A stretch of 35,993 nucleotides of DNA from a virus. Positions 23,151-30,770 of this stretch are shown one piece after another. The stretch covers positions 1 through 35,993 of the IMG/VR virus record IMGVR_UViG_3300044540_000018. The stretch is one strand, 5' to 3'. The position numbers and the translations under genes are program-made. Position 1 is the stretch's first letter, and every line of letters begins with the position of its first letter. Under the pieces are notes generated by a model that was not told the DNA's origin, did not search any database, and was given only the letters and a program-made list of their open reading frames with translations.

Positions 23151-23219
23151 TAACTACCTTCTAAATAAAAAAGACTTGACATTAAATCTGTTGAATGTTA
23201 TTATATTAGAAGGTAGTTA
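23151..23219 (+). promoter_or_regulatory. Promoter inside a 14-bp inverted repeat
   Basis: TAACTACCTTCTAA (23151-23164) and TTAGAAGGTAGTTA (23206-23219) are perfect inverted repeats. Between them are consensus -35 TTGACA (23176-23181), 17 bp and TATTAT (23199-23204). It starts the head morphogenesis genes. Same layout as 20943-20994 but a different arm sequence. Confidence 0.7.
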
Positions 23220-23255
23220 ATTAGTTAATTAACCCACAGAATTAAGGAGACTTGG

Positions 23256-24020
23256 ATGGTAGAATTATTTAAGCCAACACAAGCCGTTAAGAACAATTCT
23301 CTGCGAGGGGTTGCATTGTTTGAGAAAGCTAAATCATTAGCAAGTCAAACAGCTAGGGATAAAGTAAAGCCATTTACTGAACAGATTTCAAAAGGTGCCT
23401 TGTCACTTGATGAAGTAAAACAACTGTATTCATTCCTAACTAAAGCAGAGCAAAAATACCAACCCAATAAAAGACTTGAAGGTAACAACGTAGATAGCGA
23501 TACCGCAGCGTTTCTTGCTGCTGGTGGTTCTAGCGCATTAGCATGGACTAGACTGGTTCTGAAAGAACAAGGTATTGTTAAGAGTTACAAGAAAGAAATT
23601 ACTCAAGCTGAACTTGATAATGAAAATGAATTGCAAGGTTTGAAGTTGCCTGTTACTAAAGCAGTCAATGAAGAATTACAACAAGCTACATTTATAGTAA
23701 TGGCACCAGACGAAGTTGACCTTCATGGCGATATTACTTCAGAGGATGAAGTTCGAAAGGCTTGTCACAATTTCAACAAATTCTGCCAAAAAGCCAATCT
23801 ATTTCATTTGGTTCAGACAGATACTTTCGAATTCGTAGAGTCGTATATAGCACCTACTGATTTTGTCCTTGGTGATAAATTCGTAAAGAAAGGTACATGG
23901 CTTTGTACAGTTCAATGCTTGAATGACGGACTTTGGGAATTGATTAAATCAGGCGATATTAACGGAGTTTCTATTGGTGCAATGGCTTCAGTAGAAAACT
24001 TAGAAAAGGATGATGAATGA
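23256..24020 (+). CDS. Prohead protease, XkdF-like
   Basis: 254 residues, AAGGAG before ATG. The C-terminal half carries the protease features: ATFIVMAPDEVDLHGDI (His in the VDxHGD position), HNFNKFCQKANLFHLV, and GVSIGAMA with the likely catalytic serine, in the order of the XkdF/S78-like prohead proteases. The N-terminal 110 residues are helical (LYSFLTKAEQKY, then a segment ending LVLKEQGIVK) and may contact the scaffold. The next gene starts in an ATGA overlap and looks like the scaffold. The enzyme would cleave scaffold and capsid during head maturation. Confidence 0.8.
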   Translation: MVELFKPTQAVKNNSLRGVALFEKAKSLASQTARDKVKPFTEQISKGALSLDEVKQLYSFLTKAEQKYQPNKRLEGNNVDSDTAAFLAAGGSSALAWTRLVLKEQGIVKSYKKEITQAELDNENELQGLKLPVTKAVNEELQQATFIVMAPDEVDLHGDITSEDEVRKACHNFNKFCQKANLFHLVQTDTFEFVESYIAPTDFVLGDKFVKKGTWLCTVQCLNDGLWELIKSGDINGVSIGAMASVENLEKDDE

Positions 24021-25036
24021 CAACACAAACAAAAGCCAAGAAACGCTTGAGTAACATACAGTTCGATAGCGCAGGTGCTCACGTTGCTTTGGTTTCTAAA
24101 GACCAAGGCGGCCCCGCTAACGGTCATGATTACGCATTGGTACTGAAGGCTTCCAATTTCTCTGATGAATTCGTGCAGAAGGTTCAACAAGTGAAGGTAA
24201 CAATGGAGTTGCCAGATTTCCTTCAGAGATTTTTCCACATATATTACGAAGATTCCCAAGTTCTTGCTCGAATGATGGGTTACGTACAACCAGAAGCAGA
24301 AGAAGTGGAAGTTGATGAAGATTGGTATGAAAACTATATTCAATCCAAACTTGAATCTTTTGAAATTCTAAAAGCAGCTTACGAAGCTGATAGTCTAGCA
24401 GATGTTTTGTCTGCCTTGAAAGAGGACGAATACTTGGCGATACTTCAAGATCAAGCCAAGATTGAAAAAGCCTTCAAGAAAATAGACAAACAAAGTAAAG
24501 AATCTAAACCTGTTGCTAAACAAGCAGCGGTAGACGATACCTCAAAGATCGACGTCGAGGTTAAACAAGAAGAAGAGGTATCTGCCTCTGTGTTAAAACA
24601 AGCAAATAAGGAAACCGTAATGACTCAAGAAGTGAAAACTGTTGAGCAAGAAGTGACCGTAGAGATGGTAGAGAAAGCTGCATTTGAATCCGTGCAAAAA
24701 GCATTGGATGAACAAAAGGTTGCTCTGCAAAAAGCTATGGAAACCATTGCTCAGTTTGAAGCTGAGAAGAAAGCTGCTATTGAAAAAGCTCGTAAGAGCG
24801 AAGTTCTGGCTGCTGTGAAGGATGAAGGTAAGGCTGAAGTATTGTTCAAGGCTGTTAAGGATGCAGATGCTGCTGACTTTGAAGCTGTTGTCAAGGCTTT
24901 GCAAGAACTGACTGCTGCTGCTGATAAAAGCGATCTTTTCGTTGAAAAGGGTGCAAGCGGTGAAGCTGAAGTTAAAAAAGAAGAATCTGCTGTTGAGCGT
25001 CTGCTAAAAGCTAAGTACGCCAAGCAAGGTAAGTAA
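24017..25036 (+). CDS. Scaffold or capsid assembly protein
   Basis: 339 residues, coupled to the protease by ATGA. The first 140 residues are a folded domain (GAHVALVSKDQGGPANGHDYALVLK, then DEDWYENYIQSKLESF). The rest is acidic and Lys/Glu/Ala-rich with long coiled-coil helices (VALQKAMETIAQFEAEKKAA), the classic make-up of a scaffold. It is followed by the decoration and capsid genes. A second start inside the gene (24620) may make a separate scaffold core, as lambda does with C and Nu3. Confidence 0.7.
   Translation: MTTQTKAKKRLSNIQFDSAGAHVALVSKDQGGPANGHDYALVLKASNFSDEFVQKVQQVKVTMELPDFLQRFFHIYYEDSQVLARMMGYVQPEAEEVEVDEDWYENYIQSKLESFEILKAAYEADSLADVLSALKEDEYLAILQDQAKIEKAFKKIDKQSKESKPVAKQAAVDDTSKIDVEVKQEEEVSASVLKQANKETVMTQEVKTVEQEVTVEMVEKAAFESVQKALDEQKVALQKAMETIAQFEAEKKAAIEKARKSEVLAAVKDEGKAEVLFKAVKDADAADFEAVVKALQELTAAADKSDLFVEKGASGEAEVKKEESAVERLLKAKYAKQGK
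24620..25036 (+). CDS. Possible internal-start scaffold core (residues 202-339)
   Basis: In-frame ATG at codon 202, preceded by AAGGA with 7 nt spacing (AATAAGGAAACCGTA). It would yield a 138-residue coiled-coil protein starting MTQEVKTVEQEVT, just where the folded N-terminal part ends. Nested translation is inferred and not proven. Confidence 0.4.
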   Translation: MTQEVKTVEQEVTVEMVEKAAFESVQKALDEQKVALQKAMETIAQFEAEKKAAIEKARKSEVLAAVKDEGKAEVLFKAVKDADAADFEAVVKALQELTAAADKSDLFVEKGASGEAEVKKEESAVERLLKAKYAKQGK

Positions 25037-25062
25037 TCTAGTATTATTAAAGGAAAAATATA

Positions 25063-25479
25063 ATGTCCCTCGTATCCACTGATACTAAGCGTCTGTCGAA
25101 TCTGCTGAAAGCAGAACTGTGGGCAGAACACGGTTACTGCCGTGAAGTCGTGATCGTCAACGAAGCTGCTGCTAAGACCTATGCTGTAGGTACTGTGCTT
25201 GGCAAAGTAACCGCTGGTGGTAAGTACAAAATCTGTGTACAAACCGCTGTAGACGGTTCGCAAACTGCTGCTGCTATTGTCTTGGAAGACAAAGCTATTG
25301 CTGCTACTACCGATACCAAATTGGTTGTTTTGGTCAAAGGCCCAGCCTCTATTAACAAGGGTGGTTTGGTTCTGGATGCTTCGCATGACCAGCAAGGTGA
25401 GAAAGATGCTATCTATGCTGCATTTGAAGCAAAAGGTATTCAGTGTCTGGATCAAGTTGGCGTTGCCGCTTCAGCCTAA
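25063..25479 (+). CDS. Head decoration protein (lambda gpD-like)
   Basis: 138 residues, AAAGGA before ATG. The pattern NLLKAELWAEHGYCREVVIVNEAAAKTYAVGTVLGKVT...VLVKGPASINKGGLVLD is that of lambda gpD-type beta-tulip trimers that clamp the capsid surface after expansion. It is directly upstream of the capsid gene, as in lambda. Ends in low-complexity GVAASA. Confidence 0.88.
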   Translation: MSLVSTDTKRLSNLLKAELWAEHGYCREVVIVNEAAAKTYAVGTVLGKVTAGGKYKICVQTAVDGSQTAAAIVLEDKAIAATTDTKLVVLVKGPASINKGGLVLDASHDQQGEKDAIYAAFEAKGIQCLDQVGVAASA

Positions 25480-25509
25480 TTGATTAAATATAACTAATAA
25501 GGAAAAAAT

Positions 25510-26535
25510 ATGCCTATTATTCGTTCTTATGGTAATCCCTTTGAAGTTGTGGATTACACGGCTGAATTGTCACTGATTCCGCTTGCCCCTACTCTGTTGA
25601 ATGACGCAGGTTTGTTTGCTGAAGAGTTCCTCAGCACTCACACTGTAACCTTTGAGAAAAACTCTCAGAGCATTGGCTTGATTGGTGACACATACCGTGG
25701 TTCCAAGCCTCAAGCTAACAACGATGACACTCGTGAAATTCATAGCTACCCATTGGCTCACTTTGCCGTTACCGATGCGATTCTGCCTGCTGATTTGCAA
25801 GGAAAGAGAGCATACGGTAACACCGATGCTGCTGAGACTGAAGCTGCTGTAATGGCTCGTAAAATGGAGCGCATTCGCAAGTCTTTCGATCAGACTTTGG
25901 AAGCTGCCCGTTTCAGTACCTTGACAACAGGTAATGTTTTTGCACCAAACGGTACTATCGCTGGTAACTTCTTCTCTGACTTTGGTGTTACCCAAACGTC
26001 TGTGAACTTCTCCTTGGACACAGCAGGTACTGATGTTGTTGCTAAAGTTGAAGCTGTGATAGCTTCGATGCAAGATAACGCAAACACCGGTGACGTTATC
26101 ACTGGTTTGATTGCTTACTGCTCACCTGAGTTCTTCGCATCCTTGATTTCTCACGCCAAGATTCAAGCTGCTTACCAATACTTCTCAGCTACCGAAGGTC
26201 AAATGATCCAACGTAACCGTGCTGGTGGTAACAACGGTTTGTACCGCGAATTCTCCTACGCTGGTGTACGTTTCGTTGAAGTGCGTCAAAGCATTGGCGG
26301 CAGTCGTTTGATTCCTGCCAACGAAGCTGTGTTTGTTCCTATGGGCACCTCCGACACTTTCGTGACTTACTTCGGCCCTTGCTCGAAGTTGGACTTTGTT
26401 AACACTGTTGCTGAACGCACTTACATGTTCCAATACAAGTCACCCAAGGGTGAGAGCATTGAGATTGATGCGTCGAGCGATTTCATTAACGTTCTTCGTC
26501 GTCCAAAACTCGTGATCAAAGGCATTCGTAACTAA
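25510..26535 (+). CDS. Major capsid protein (lambda gpE-like, HK97 fold)
   Basis: 341 residues, AAGGAA before ATG. The N-terminus shows LIPLAPTLLNDAGLFAEEFL. A middle helical spine contains ARKMERIRKSFDQTLEAARF. The C-terminal part reads EVRQSIGGSRLIPANEAVFVPMG, then ERTYMFQYKSPKGESIEIDASSDF. Length and order match the lambda gpE family. Its wobble positions are richer in C (for example TTC, AAC, GCC) than in neighbouring genes, consistent with high expression. A hairpin follows the stop. Confidence 0.92.
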   Translation: MPIIRSYGNPFEVVDYTAELSLIPLAPTLLNDAGLFAEEFLSTHTVTFEKNSQSIGLIGDTYRGSKPQANNDDTREIHSYPLAHFAVTDAILPADLQGKRAYGNTDAAETEAAVMARKMERIRKSFDQTLEAARFSTLTTGNVFAPNGTIAGNFFSDFGVTQTSVNFSLDTAGTDVVAKVEAVIASMQDNANTGDVITGLIAYCSPEFFASLISHAKIQAAYQYFSATEGQMIQRNRAGGNNGLYREFSYAGVRFVEVRQSIGGSRLIPANEAVFVPMGTSDTFVTYFGPCSKLDFVNTVAERTYMFQYKSPKGESIEIDASSDFINVLRRPKLVIKGIRN

Positions 26536-26557
26536 TCATTGATTAGATTATAACTAG

Positions 26558-26584
26558 ATAGGGTTGTTAACTCAGCCCTATTTA
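26558..26584 (+). terminator. Hairpin after major capsid gene, likely attenuating terminator
   Basis: ATAGGGTTG (26558-26566) pairs with CAGCCCTAT (26573-26581), one G-U, loop TTAACT, then TTTATG. The T tract is short. Its left arm contains the -35 element of the promoter below. Confidence 0.5.
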
Positions 26585-26593
26585 TGATATAAT
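26564..26593 (+). promoter_or_regulatory. Promoter reading into the leader and AP2 relic
   Basis: TTGTTA (26564-26569), 18 bp, TATAAT (26588-26593). It would start RNA about 8 nt before the pseudoknot leader at 26608 and continue to the neck genes. Confidence 0.6.
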
Positions 26594-26607
26594 TTACTTT
26601 TATGACA

Positions 26608-26690
26608 CAGACTAGGTTCGCTACCGAAAAGCAGATCATCCACCTGCCTGTCTGCTGTTTATATCGTGGATTTGTTTTAGGGATGAAACA
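26608..26690 (+). ncRNA. Pseudoknot leader, copy 3 (on the relic)
   Basis: Helix A: CAGAC-[T]-AGGT (26608-26617) pairs with GCCTGTCTG (26646-26654). Helix B: ATCCAC (26638-26643) pairs with GTGGAT (26666-26671). The linker holds CCGAAAAG, and AGGG lies before ATG 26691. Same topology and the same core words as the leaders of the two intact endonucleases. Confidence 0.5.
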
Positions 26691-26694
26691 ATGA

Positions 26695-26799
26695 AAAAGA
26701 AGAAACAAATCCTTCAACGTGAACAAATACGGCGAAGCCGAAGCCTCCCGTCTAGCTTGCGCGTGGCGCAAGAGTATAGAAGAAGAGCATTACAAATAA
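26695..26799 (+). pseudogene. Relic of an AP2-type homing endonuclease
   Basis: After an in-frame TGA (26692-26694), 34 codons read KRRNKSFNVNKYGEAEAS, then CAWRKSIEEEHYK, stop. This matches the AP2 tail of the endonuclease at 8708 (KRKDKNFSAKKYGEAALD...WRKQMEELHYQ). The rest of the gene is missing, so a deletion has joined the leader to the last codons. The frame opened by ATG 26691 is different and would give an unrelated arginine-rich peptide. 26800-26872 holds an 8-bp hairpin AAATCGTA/TACGATTT (26815-26841) and no gene. Confidence 0.7.
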
Positions 26800-26872
26800 C
26801 GAATCAACCTTCACAAATCGTATTACAAGCTAGTACGATTTCTAAAGGTAACTAGATAAATAAAGGACAATT

Positions 26873-27286
26873 ATGGCACTGACTGCAATACAACAAGTGA
26901 GGTTATTGATTCAGGATAATTCTCCCGGTCTGTATATCATCTCTGATGATGAAATAAACTTCTTCCTTGAAAGAAATAGCAATAACATCAATAGAACAGC
27001 CGTTGAAGCTGCCAAGGTTGTCTTACTTAACCTTAGTATGCGTTCCGACACTTCAACCGATATTTTAAGCATCAAAGGTTCTAAAGCAGCAGAAGCATAC
27101 CGATTAGCTCTTGAGTTGTTCATCAAATCTCCTGACCTTAATCCCGTTCTTCAAAACACTTCAGGCTACGCTGGTGGTATCAGTATAGCAGATATGCAAG
27201 CTAACGTAGATAACCTAGACAACAATATCGTTGTAGTTCCTGCTGCTGATTCTGAAGTAAGTACAAGTAGCTTCTTTACTGTCTAA
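26873..27286 (+). CDS. Head-tail connector (adaptor) protein
   Basis: 137 residues, AAAGGAC before ATG. Starts with the pattern LTAIQQVRLLIQDNSPGLYI, then SDDEINFFLERNSNNINR and AAKVVLLNLSM. These helices are those of phage head-completion adaptors that sit beneath the portal. It is the first of four neck genes with the standard order adaptor, stopper, tail completion, tail terminator. Confidence 0.75.
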   Translation: MALTAIQQVRLLIQDNSPGLYIISDDEINFFLERNSNNINRTAVEAAKVVLLNLSMRSDTSTDILSIKGSKAAEAYRLALELFIKSPDLNPVLQNTSGYAGGISIADMQANVDNLDNNIVVVPAADSEVSTSSFFTV

Positions 27287-27294
27287 GGATTTAT

Positions 27295-27651
27295 ATGAAT
27301 CCTTTTATCAGTTCAGCTAAACAACTTATCAACCTTCATGGAGTTAGTTGTACTTATACTACAGTAACCGAAGGTACTTACGATGTTGAAACAGGTTCAG
27401 TAACCAATACAGAAGCTAATGCGACTGTAGTTGCTTACCCTAAGCAAGTAAAAGTTAATCAGTATAACTACCCTAACCTAATAGGTAAGACAGTTACTGA
27501 ATTCTTGGTACTAGCTTCTGACTTTGTTACTAAGCCAAACCCAAGAGATAAGATTACTCTATCTGGTGATGTTTATAGCATTGAGCAAGTCTCCGAGCAT
27601 TATGCAATGCAAGAAAAAGTTATTTATAAAATACTTGCTTGTAGGGGTTGA
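27295..27651 (+). CDS. Head closure (stopper) protein, probable
   Basis: 118 residues, AAGGATTTAT before ATG. Beta-rich (VSCTYTTVTEGTYDVETG...LVLASDFVTKPNPRDKITL, then YSIEQVSEH), as in head-closure proteins that plug the portal channel after packaging. Assigned by size, strand pattern and place between the adaptor and the tail-completion gene. No catalytic motif. Confidence 0.6.
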   Translation: MNPFISSAKQLINLHGVSCTYTTVTEGTYDVETGSVTNTEANATVVAYPKQVKVNQYNYPNLIGKTVTEFLVLASDFVTKPNPRDKITLSGDVYSIEQVSEHYAMQEKVIYKILACRG

Positions 27652-27653
27652 GT

Positions 27654-28136
27654 ATGAAAATAACTTGTAATACATCTAAATTGCAAAAGCAATTACAACA
27701 ACTTAAACTAGATGTTACTCGCAAGTTAGAGAACATGGTTAGAGAGTTTGCTTATCATGTAAGCCTTAGTGCTATTGCTAATACACCTATTGGTAATTCT
27801 GTTACTTACAGAAAATACTACGAAGCAAGAACTGATTTACCTCAAGTTGAAGGTCTATCCAAAGGTAACTGGCAGTACGGTAACAGTCCTAATTTCAGTC
27901 TTCGTAAGATAGCAGGGCAAGCTGCTGGTGCTGCCGCCTTGGATAACATCCTAGTAGCTGCTGAAGGCTACAAACTAGGTCAGAGATTCTACATAGGTAA
28001 TGCTACACCTTATATCATGGCTTTGGAAAACAACCACAGCCCTCAGACTCAAGGGCAAGGTATTATGCAGCCTACACTGAATACCATCCAAGGTGTTTAT
28101 TCTTTACAACTAGATGATTATTACAAGAGAGGGTAA
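27654..28136 (+). CDS. Tail completion or neck protein, HK97 gp10-like
   Basis: 160 residues from ATG 27654 (AGGGG 6 nt upstream), 2 nt after the previous stop. An in-frame TTG 6 nt earlier is less likely. The N-terminal helix LQKQLQQLKLDVTRKLENMV and the later motif FYIGNATPYIMALENNHSPQ match the gp10-like family (iaN-x-tPYa-x-x-lE-x-G-x-Sp). It joins the neck to the tail tube end. Confidence 0.75.
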   Translation: MKITCNTSKLQKQLQQLKLDVTRKLENMVREFAYHVSLSAIANTPIGNSVTYRKYYEARTDLPQVEGLSKGNWQYGNSPNFSLRKIAGQAAGAAALDNILVAAEGYKLGQRFYIGNATPYIMALENNHSPQTQGQGIMQPTLNTIQGVYSLQLDDYYKRG

Positions 28137-28138
28137 AC

Positions 28139-28537
28139 ATGCCTGTATTGTCAGCAAAGAAAGCCTGTGAACGAAGACTGTCTACGCTAAGTTTACCCAC
28201 AGCTTATGAAGGTATAAGTTTTACACCTCCTTCTGGTTTGTACTTAGCTACTCAGCTTAAGGTGAATACACCAGATGAACCAACAATAGGTGATACATAC
28301 TACAGAGAAAGAATTACTTTTCAAGTATTCGTCTGTGACGTATTGAATAAAGGAACAGGTAATGCTCTTGCTGTTGTTGAACAAGTGAGAGACTTATTCC
28401 CTAAAGGTTTAACTCTAACTGAAGGTGCTTACACAATTCATTTTTTAAATCAAGCAAGTGTCAAAGGTTCTGTAGTGACAGAAGACAGGCTTGTGTATCC
28501 AGTGATGATTGATATGTTTGTTGAGGTTTATAGTTAA
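28139..28537 (+). CDS. Tail terminator protein
   Basis: 132 residues, GAGAGGG before ATG. Short N-terminal helix (KKACERRLSTLSLPTAYEG), then ITFQVFVCDVLNKGTGNALAVVEQVRDLFPKGLTL, the strand-helix pattern of lambda gpU-type terminators that cap the tube at its final length. Position between the gp10-like gene and the tail tube agrees. Confidence 0.7.
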   Translation: MPVLSAKKACERRLSTLSLPTAYEGISFTPPSGLYLATQLKVNTPDEPTIGDTYYRERITFQVFVCDVLNKGTGNALAVVEQVRDLFPKGLTLTEGAYTIHFLNQASVKGSVVTEDRLVYPVMIDMFVEVYS

Positions 28538-28540
28538 GAT

Positions 28541-28569
28541 TTGATATTATACCGAAGCTGTGGTATAAT
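28541..28569 (+). promoter_or_regulatory. Promoter overlapping an 8-bp inverted repeat
   Basis: TTGATA (28541-28546), 17 bp, perfect TATAAT (28564-28569). The spacer is palindromic: ATTATACC (28546-28553) with GGTATAAT (28562-28569), so the -10 lies in the right arm. RNA would start close to the leader copy 2. Confidence 0.7.
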
Positions 28570-28574
28570 TAGGT

Positions 28575-28662
28575 ACTAGGCTACCTTTAGCGGGGGAAAA
28601 GATGCTTCATCACCATCCTGCCTAGTTTTCATTAGTGATGCTAGTCCTTGATGGAGGCTGAT
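28575..28662 (+). ncRNA. Pseudoknot leader of homing endonuclease, copy 2
   Basis: Helix A is a perfect 7-bp stem, ACTAGGC (28575-28581) with GCCTAGT (28620-28626). Helix B: CATCAC (28608-28613) with GTGATG (28635-28640). The linker has GGGGGAAAAGATG, close to copy 1. GGAGG (28653-28657) follows helix B by 12 nt and precedes the TTG start. Confidence 0.6.
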
Positions 28663-29415
28663 TTGAAATTATTAAAACTAGAGGATTTAAGAACACTTCT
28701 AAGAATAAACAAAAACAAGTCTTACACTTATGTTTTGCACAAAAATGATGGCACTCCGTTTTATGTAGGTGTTGGCATAAGACACAGAGTATTGCGGCAT
28801 ACTTCAAAATGGGAAATATGCAACGGACACAATATACTCAAGAACAATATAGTGAAACAAGAAATTGAGAATTTTGGTGAGATATTATACTCAATAATTA
28901 TTTTCCACACAGACAGAGAAATCTGCCTGAACCATGAGATGAAACTCATTGCTAAATTTGGGAGATATGAGAATAGCGGTATTCTTGCGAACTGGACAGA
29001 CGGTGGGGAAATTGGCCCAAAAGGATACAAGTTTTCCGAAGAACGAAAACAGAGACAGTCTGTAATAGGTCAATTAAATGCTGAGAAAATATCCAGCACA
29101 CTAAAAGATTTTTGGGCATCTATGACTGAAGATGAGAGAAAACTAAAAGTAGCTCATTTAGATAAAACTCGTAATTCAGAGAAAACGAGAGAGATTGTTG
29201 GTAAGGCATCCCTAGAAAGATGGGCCAATCCTGAGTATAAATCAAGATTAGCGGAAAAACAAAAAATATCACAAGCTGCTGTGGCACACATCCACAGTGA
29301 TAATATGAAAAATAAGTGGGCCGATCCTGAATTCAGAGAATACATGATTAGATGTCGAGCCGAGAAACGGGCACTTAAGCTCAAACTCAAAGAATTGCAA
29401 CCATGCAATAGTTAA
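28663..29415 (+). CDS. GIY-YIG homing endonuclease with NUMOD3-like tail
   Basis: 250 residues from TTG 28663. I choose this start because GGAGG lies 5 nt upstream, the same spacing as at 8708. An ATG at 28651 overlaps that site and has none of its own. GIY-YIG: SYTYVLHKNDGTPFYVGVG, then RHRVLRH, and a catalytic Glu in NHEMKLIAKFG. Then GILANWTDGGEIGPKGYKFSEE and two W-A-(N/D)-P-E repeats (RWANPEYKSRLAEK; KWADPEFREYM), DNA-contacting segments of the NUMOD3 kind. It sits between the tail terminator and tail tube genes as a free-standing mobile gene. Confidence 0.88.
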   Translation: MKLLKLEDLRTLLRINKNKSYTYVLHKNDGTPFYVGVGIRHRVLRHTSKWEICNGHNILKNNIVKQEIENFGEILYSIIIFHTDREICLNHEMKLIAKFGRYENSGILANWTDGGEIGPKGYKFSEERKQRQSVIGQLNAEKISSTLKDFWASMTEDERKLKVAHLDKTRNSEKTREIVGKASLERWANPEYKSRLAEKQKISQAAVAHIHSDNMKNKWADPEFREYMIRCRAEKRALKLKLKELQPCNS

Positions 29416-29449
29416 TTTTTGCAAAAATTATATTTAAGGATAAAACAAA

Positions 29450-30661
29450 ATGCCGATTAGTACCGGAAGTAAAAAAGTTATAGCGTACCGTAAAGAGAGC
29501 ACATGGGGCACTCTCGCAGGTGCAGCTAGTGGTAAGCAAGTTCGCCGTGTAACGGCTCAATTCAACCTCGCTAAAGAGACTTACGAATCAGGGGAAATAC
29601 GGACTGACCGTCAAGTATCAGATAACCGCCACGGTGTCCGCAGTGCAGCAGGTAGCTTGAATGGCGAGTTGTCTCCCAAGACTTACTCTGATTTTATGCA
29701 ATCTTTGGTTGCTCGTGACTTCGCTGCTGTGAGCGTAACTGCTCCAGCAACCTTCACAACCGCTGGCTCTGGCCCTACTTACACTATCACTCGTGCTACT
29801 GGCGATTGGCTTGCCTCTGGCTTCCAAGTCGGTCAAGTAATTCGTATCACTGCTGGTACTGGTGCTAACGCTGACAACCTTAACAAGAACCTGTTGATTA
29901 TCAGCATGACAACTTTGGTTCTGACTGTTGTAGTTCTGAATGGTTCTTCTTTCACTGGTAGTTCTATTACTGCTGCTGGTGTTATCTCTGTGACTGGTAA
30001 GGCTACTTATGTACCTGCAACTGCTCACACTGACGATAGCTACACAATCGAAGAATGGTACAGTGATATTGCTCAATCTGAAGTGTACACTGGTATGAAG
30101 GTTGGTAGCATGAATGTGCAACTGCCTGCAACCGGTTTGACTACCGTTGACTTTAGCTTCCAAGGTAAAGACCTGACAAGCAAAGGTACTACTCAATACT
30201 TCACCTCACCTACTGCTCAAGGTACTGATGGTATCTTTGCTGCCGTACAAGGTGCTTTGGTTGTGAACGGTGCTCCTGTTGCATTGGTTACTTCTGCTGA
30301 CTTCAGCGTTGAACGTGCCTTGGAAAATGCAACTGCTGTTGGTTCTAATAGCATTGCTGATATTTTCACTGGTCGTATTCGTGTAAGCGGTAACTTGAGT
30401 GTTTACTTCCAAGATGCTACTTTCCGTAACTACTTTGATAACGAAACCCCTGTCAGCTTGGTAATGGCTTTGACTACGAACTCTACAGCTACTGCTGATT
30501 TCATATCCTTCACCTTGCCCAAGATCAAGATTAACAGTTTCGATAAGGACGATGGCGAGCTAGGTTTGGTTGCCTCTTGCTCCTTCCAAGCTCTGTTGAA
30601 TGATGTAACCACCGGTGGCTTGCCTGCTACCACGATTGCAATTCAAGATAGCACGATCTAA
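29450..30661 (+). CDS. Tail tube protein with inserted Ig-like domain
   Basis: 403 residues, AAGGAT before ATG. Ends resemble phage tail tube proteins (GSKKVIAYRKESTWGTLAGA; FNLAKETYESGEIRTDRQVSDNRHG; C-terminal DGELGLVASCSFQALL). An extra module at about nt 29765-30010 (YTITRATGDWLASGFQVGQVI, then NKNLLIISMTT) resembles the HGF/VGQ modules in the fibre at 15365, which explains the above-average length. Wobble use is C-rich, like the capsid gene, as expected for an abundant protein. A strong terminator follows. Confidence 0.8.
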   Translation: MPISTGSKKVIAYRKESTWGTLAGAASGKQVRRVTAQFNLAKETYESGEIRTDRQVSDNRHGVRSAAGSLNGELSPKTYSDFMQSLVARDFAAVSVTAPATFTTAGSGPTYTITRATGDWLASGFQVGQVIRITAGTGANADNLNKNLLIISMTTLVLTVVVLNGSSFTGSSITAAGVISVTGKATYVPATAHTDDSYTIEEWYSDIAQSEVYTGMKVGSMNVQLPATGLTTVDFSFQGKDLTSKGTTQYFTSPTAQGTDGIFAAVQGALVVNGAPVALVTSADFSVERALENATAVGSNSIADIFTGRIRVSGNLSVYFQDATFRNYFDNETPVSLVMALTTNSTATADFISFTLPKIKINSFDKDDGELGLVASCSFQALLNDVTTGGLPATTIAIQDSTI

Positions 30662-30722
30662 CCAACTAGGTTAGTCGGGTTAATACCTTGGTTTAATTGG
30701 TCTAATCTTAGTTAATTAACTC

Positions 30723-30749
30723 AGCCTCCCTTCGGGGAGGCTTTGTTGT
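30723..30749 (+). terminator. Rho-independent terminator after tail tube
   Basis: AGCCTCCC-TTCG-GGGAGGCT (30723-30742), 8-bp perfect stem with UUCG loop, then TTGTTGTTT. Confidence 0.9.
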
Positions 30750-30770
30750 TTCTAGCGTAGTTCCTAGATA

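Noticed and set aside
25751-26433. Minus-strand open frames opposite the capsid and fibre genes
   Set aside because: They mirror strongly coding plus-strand genes, lack ribosome sites and have shadow-like composition.
26691-26855. An arginine-rich frame from ATG 26691 (MKKKKQILQREQIRRSRS...)
   Set aside because: It is read out of phase with the AP2 relic over the same bases, and its composition looks like an out-of-frame reading.
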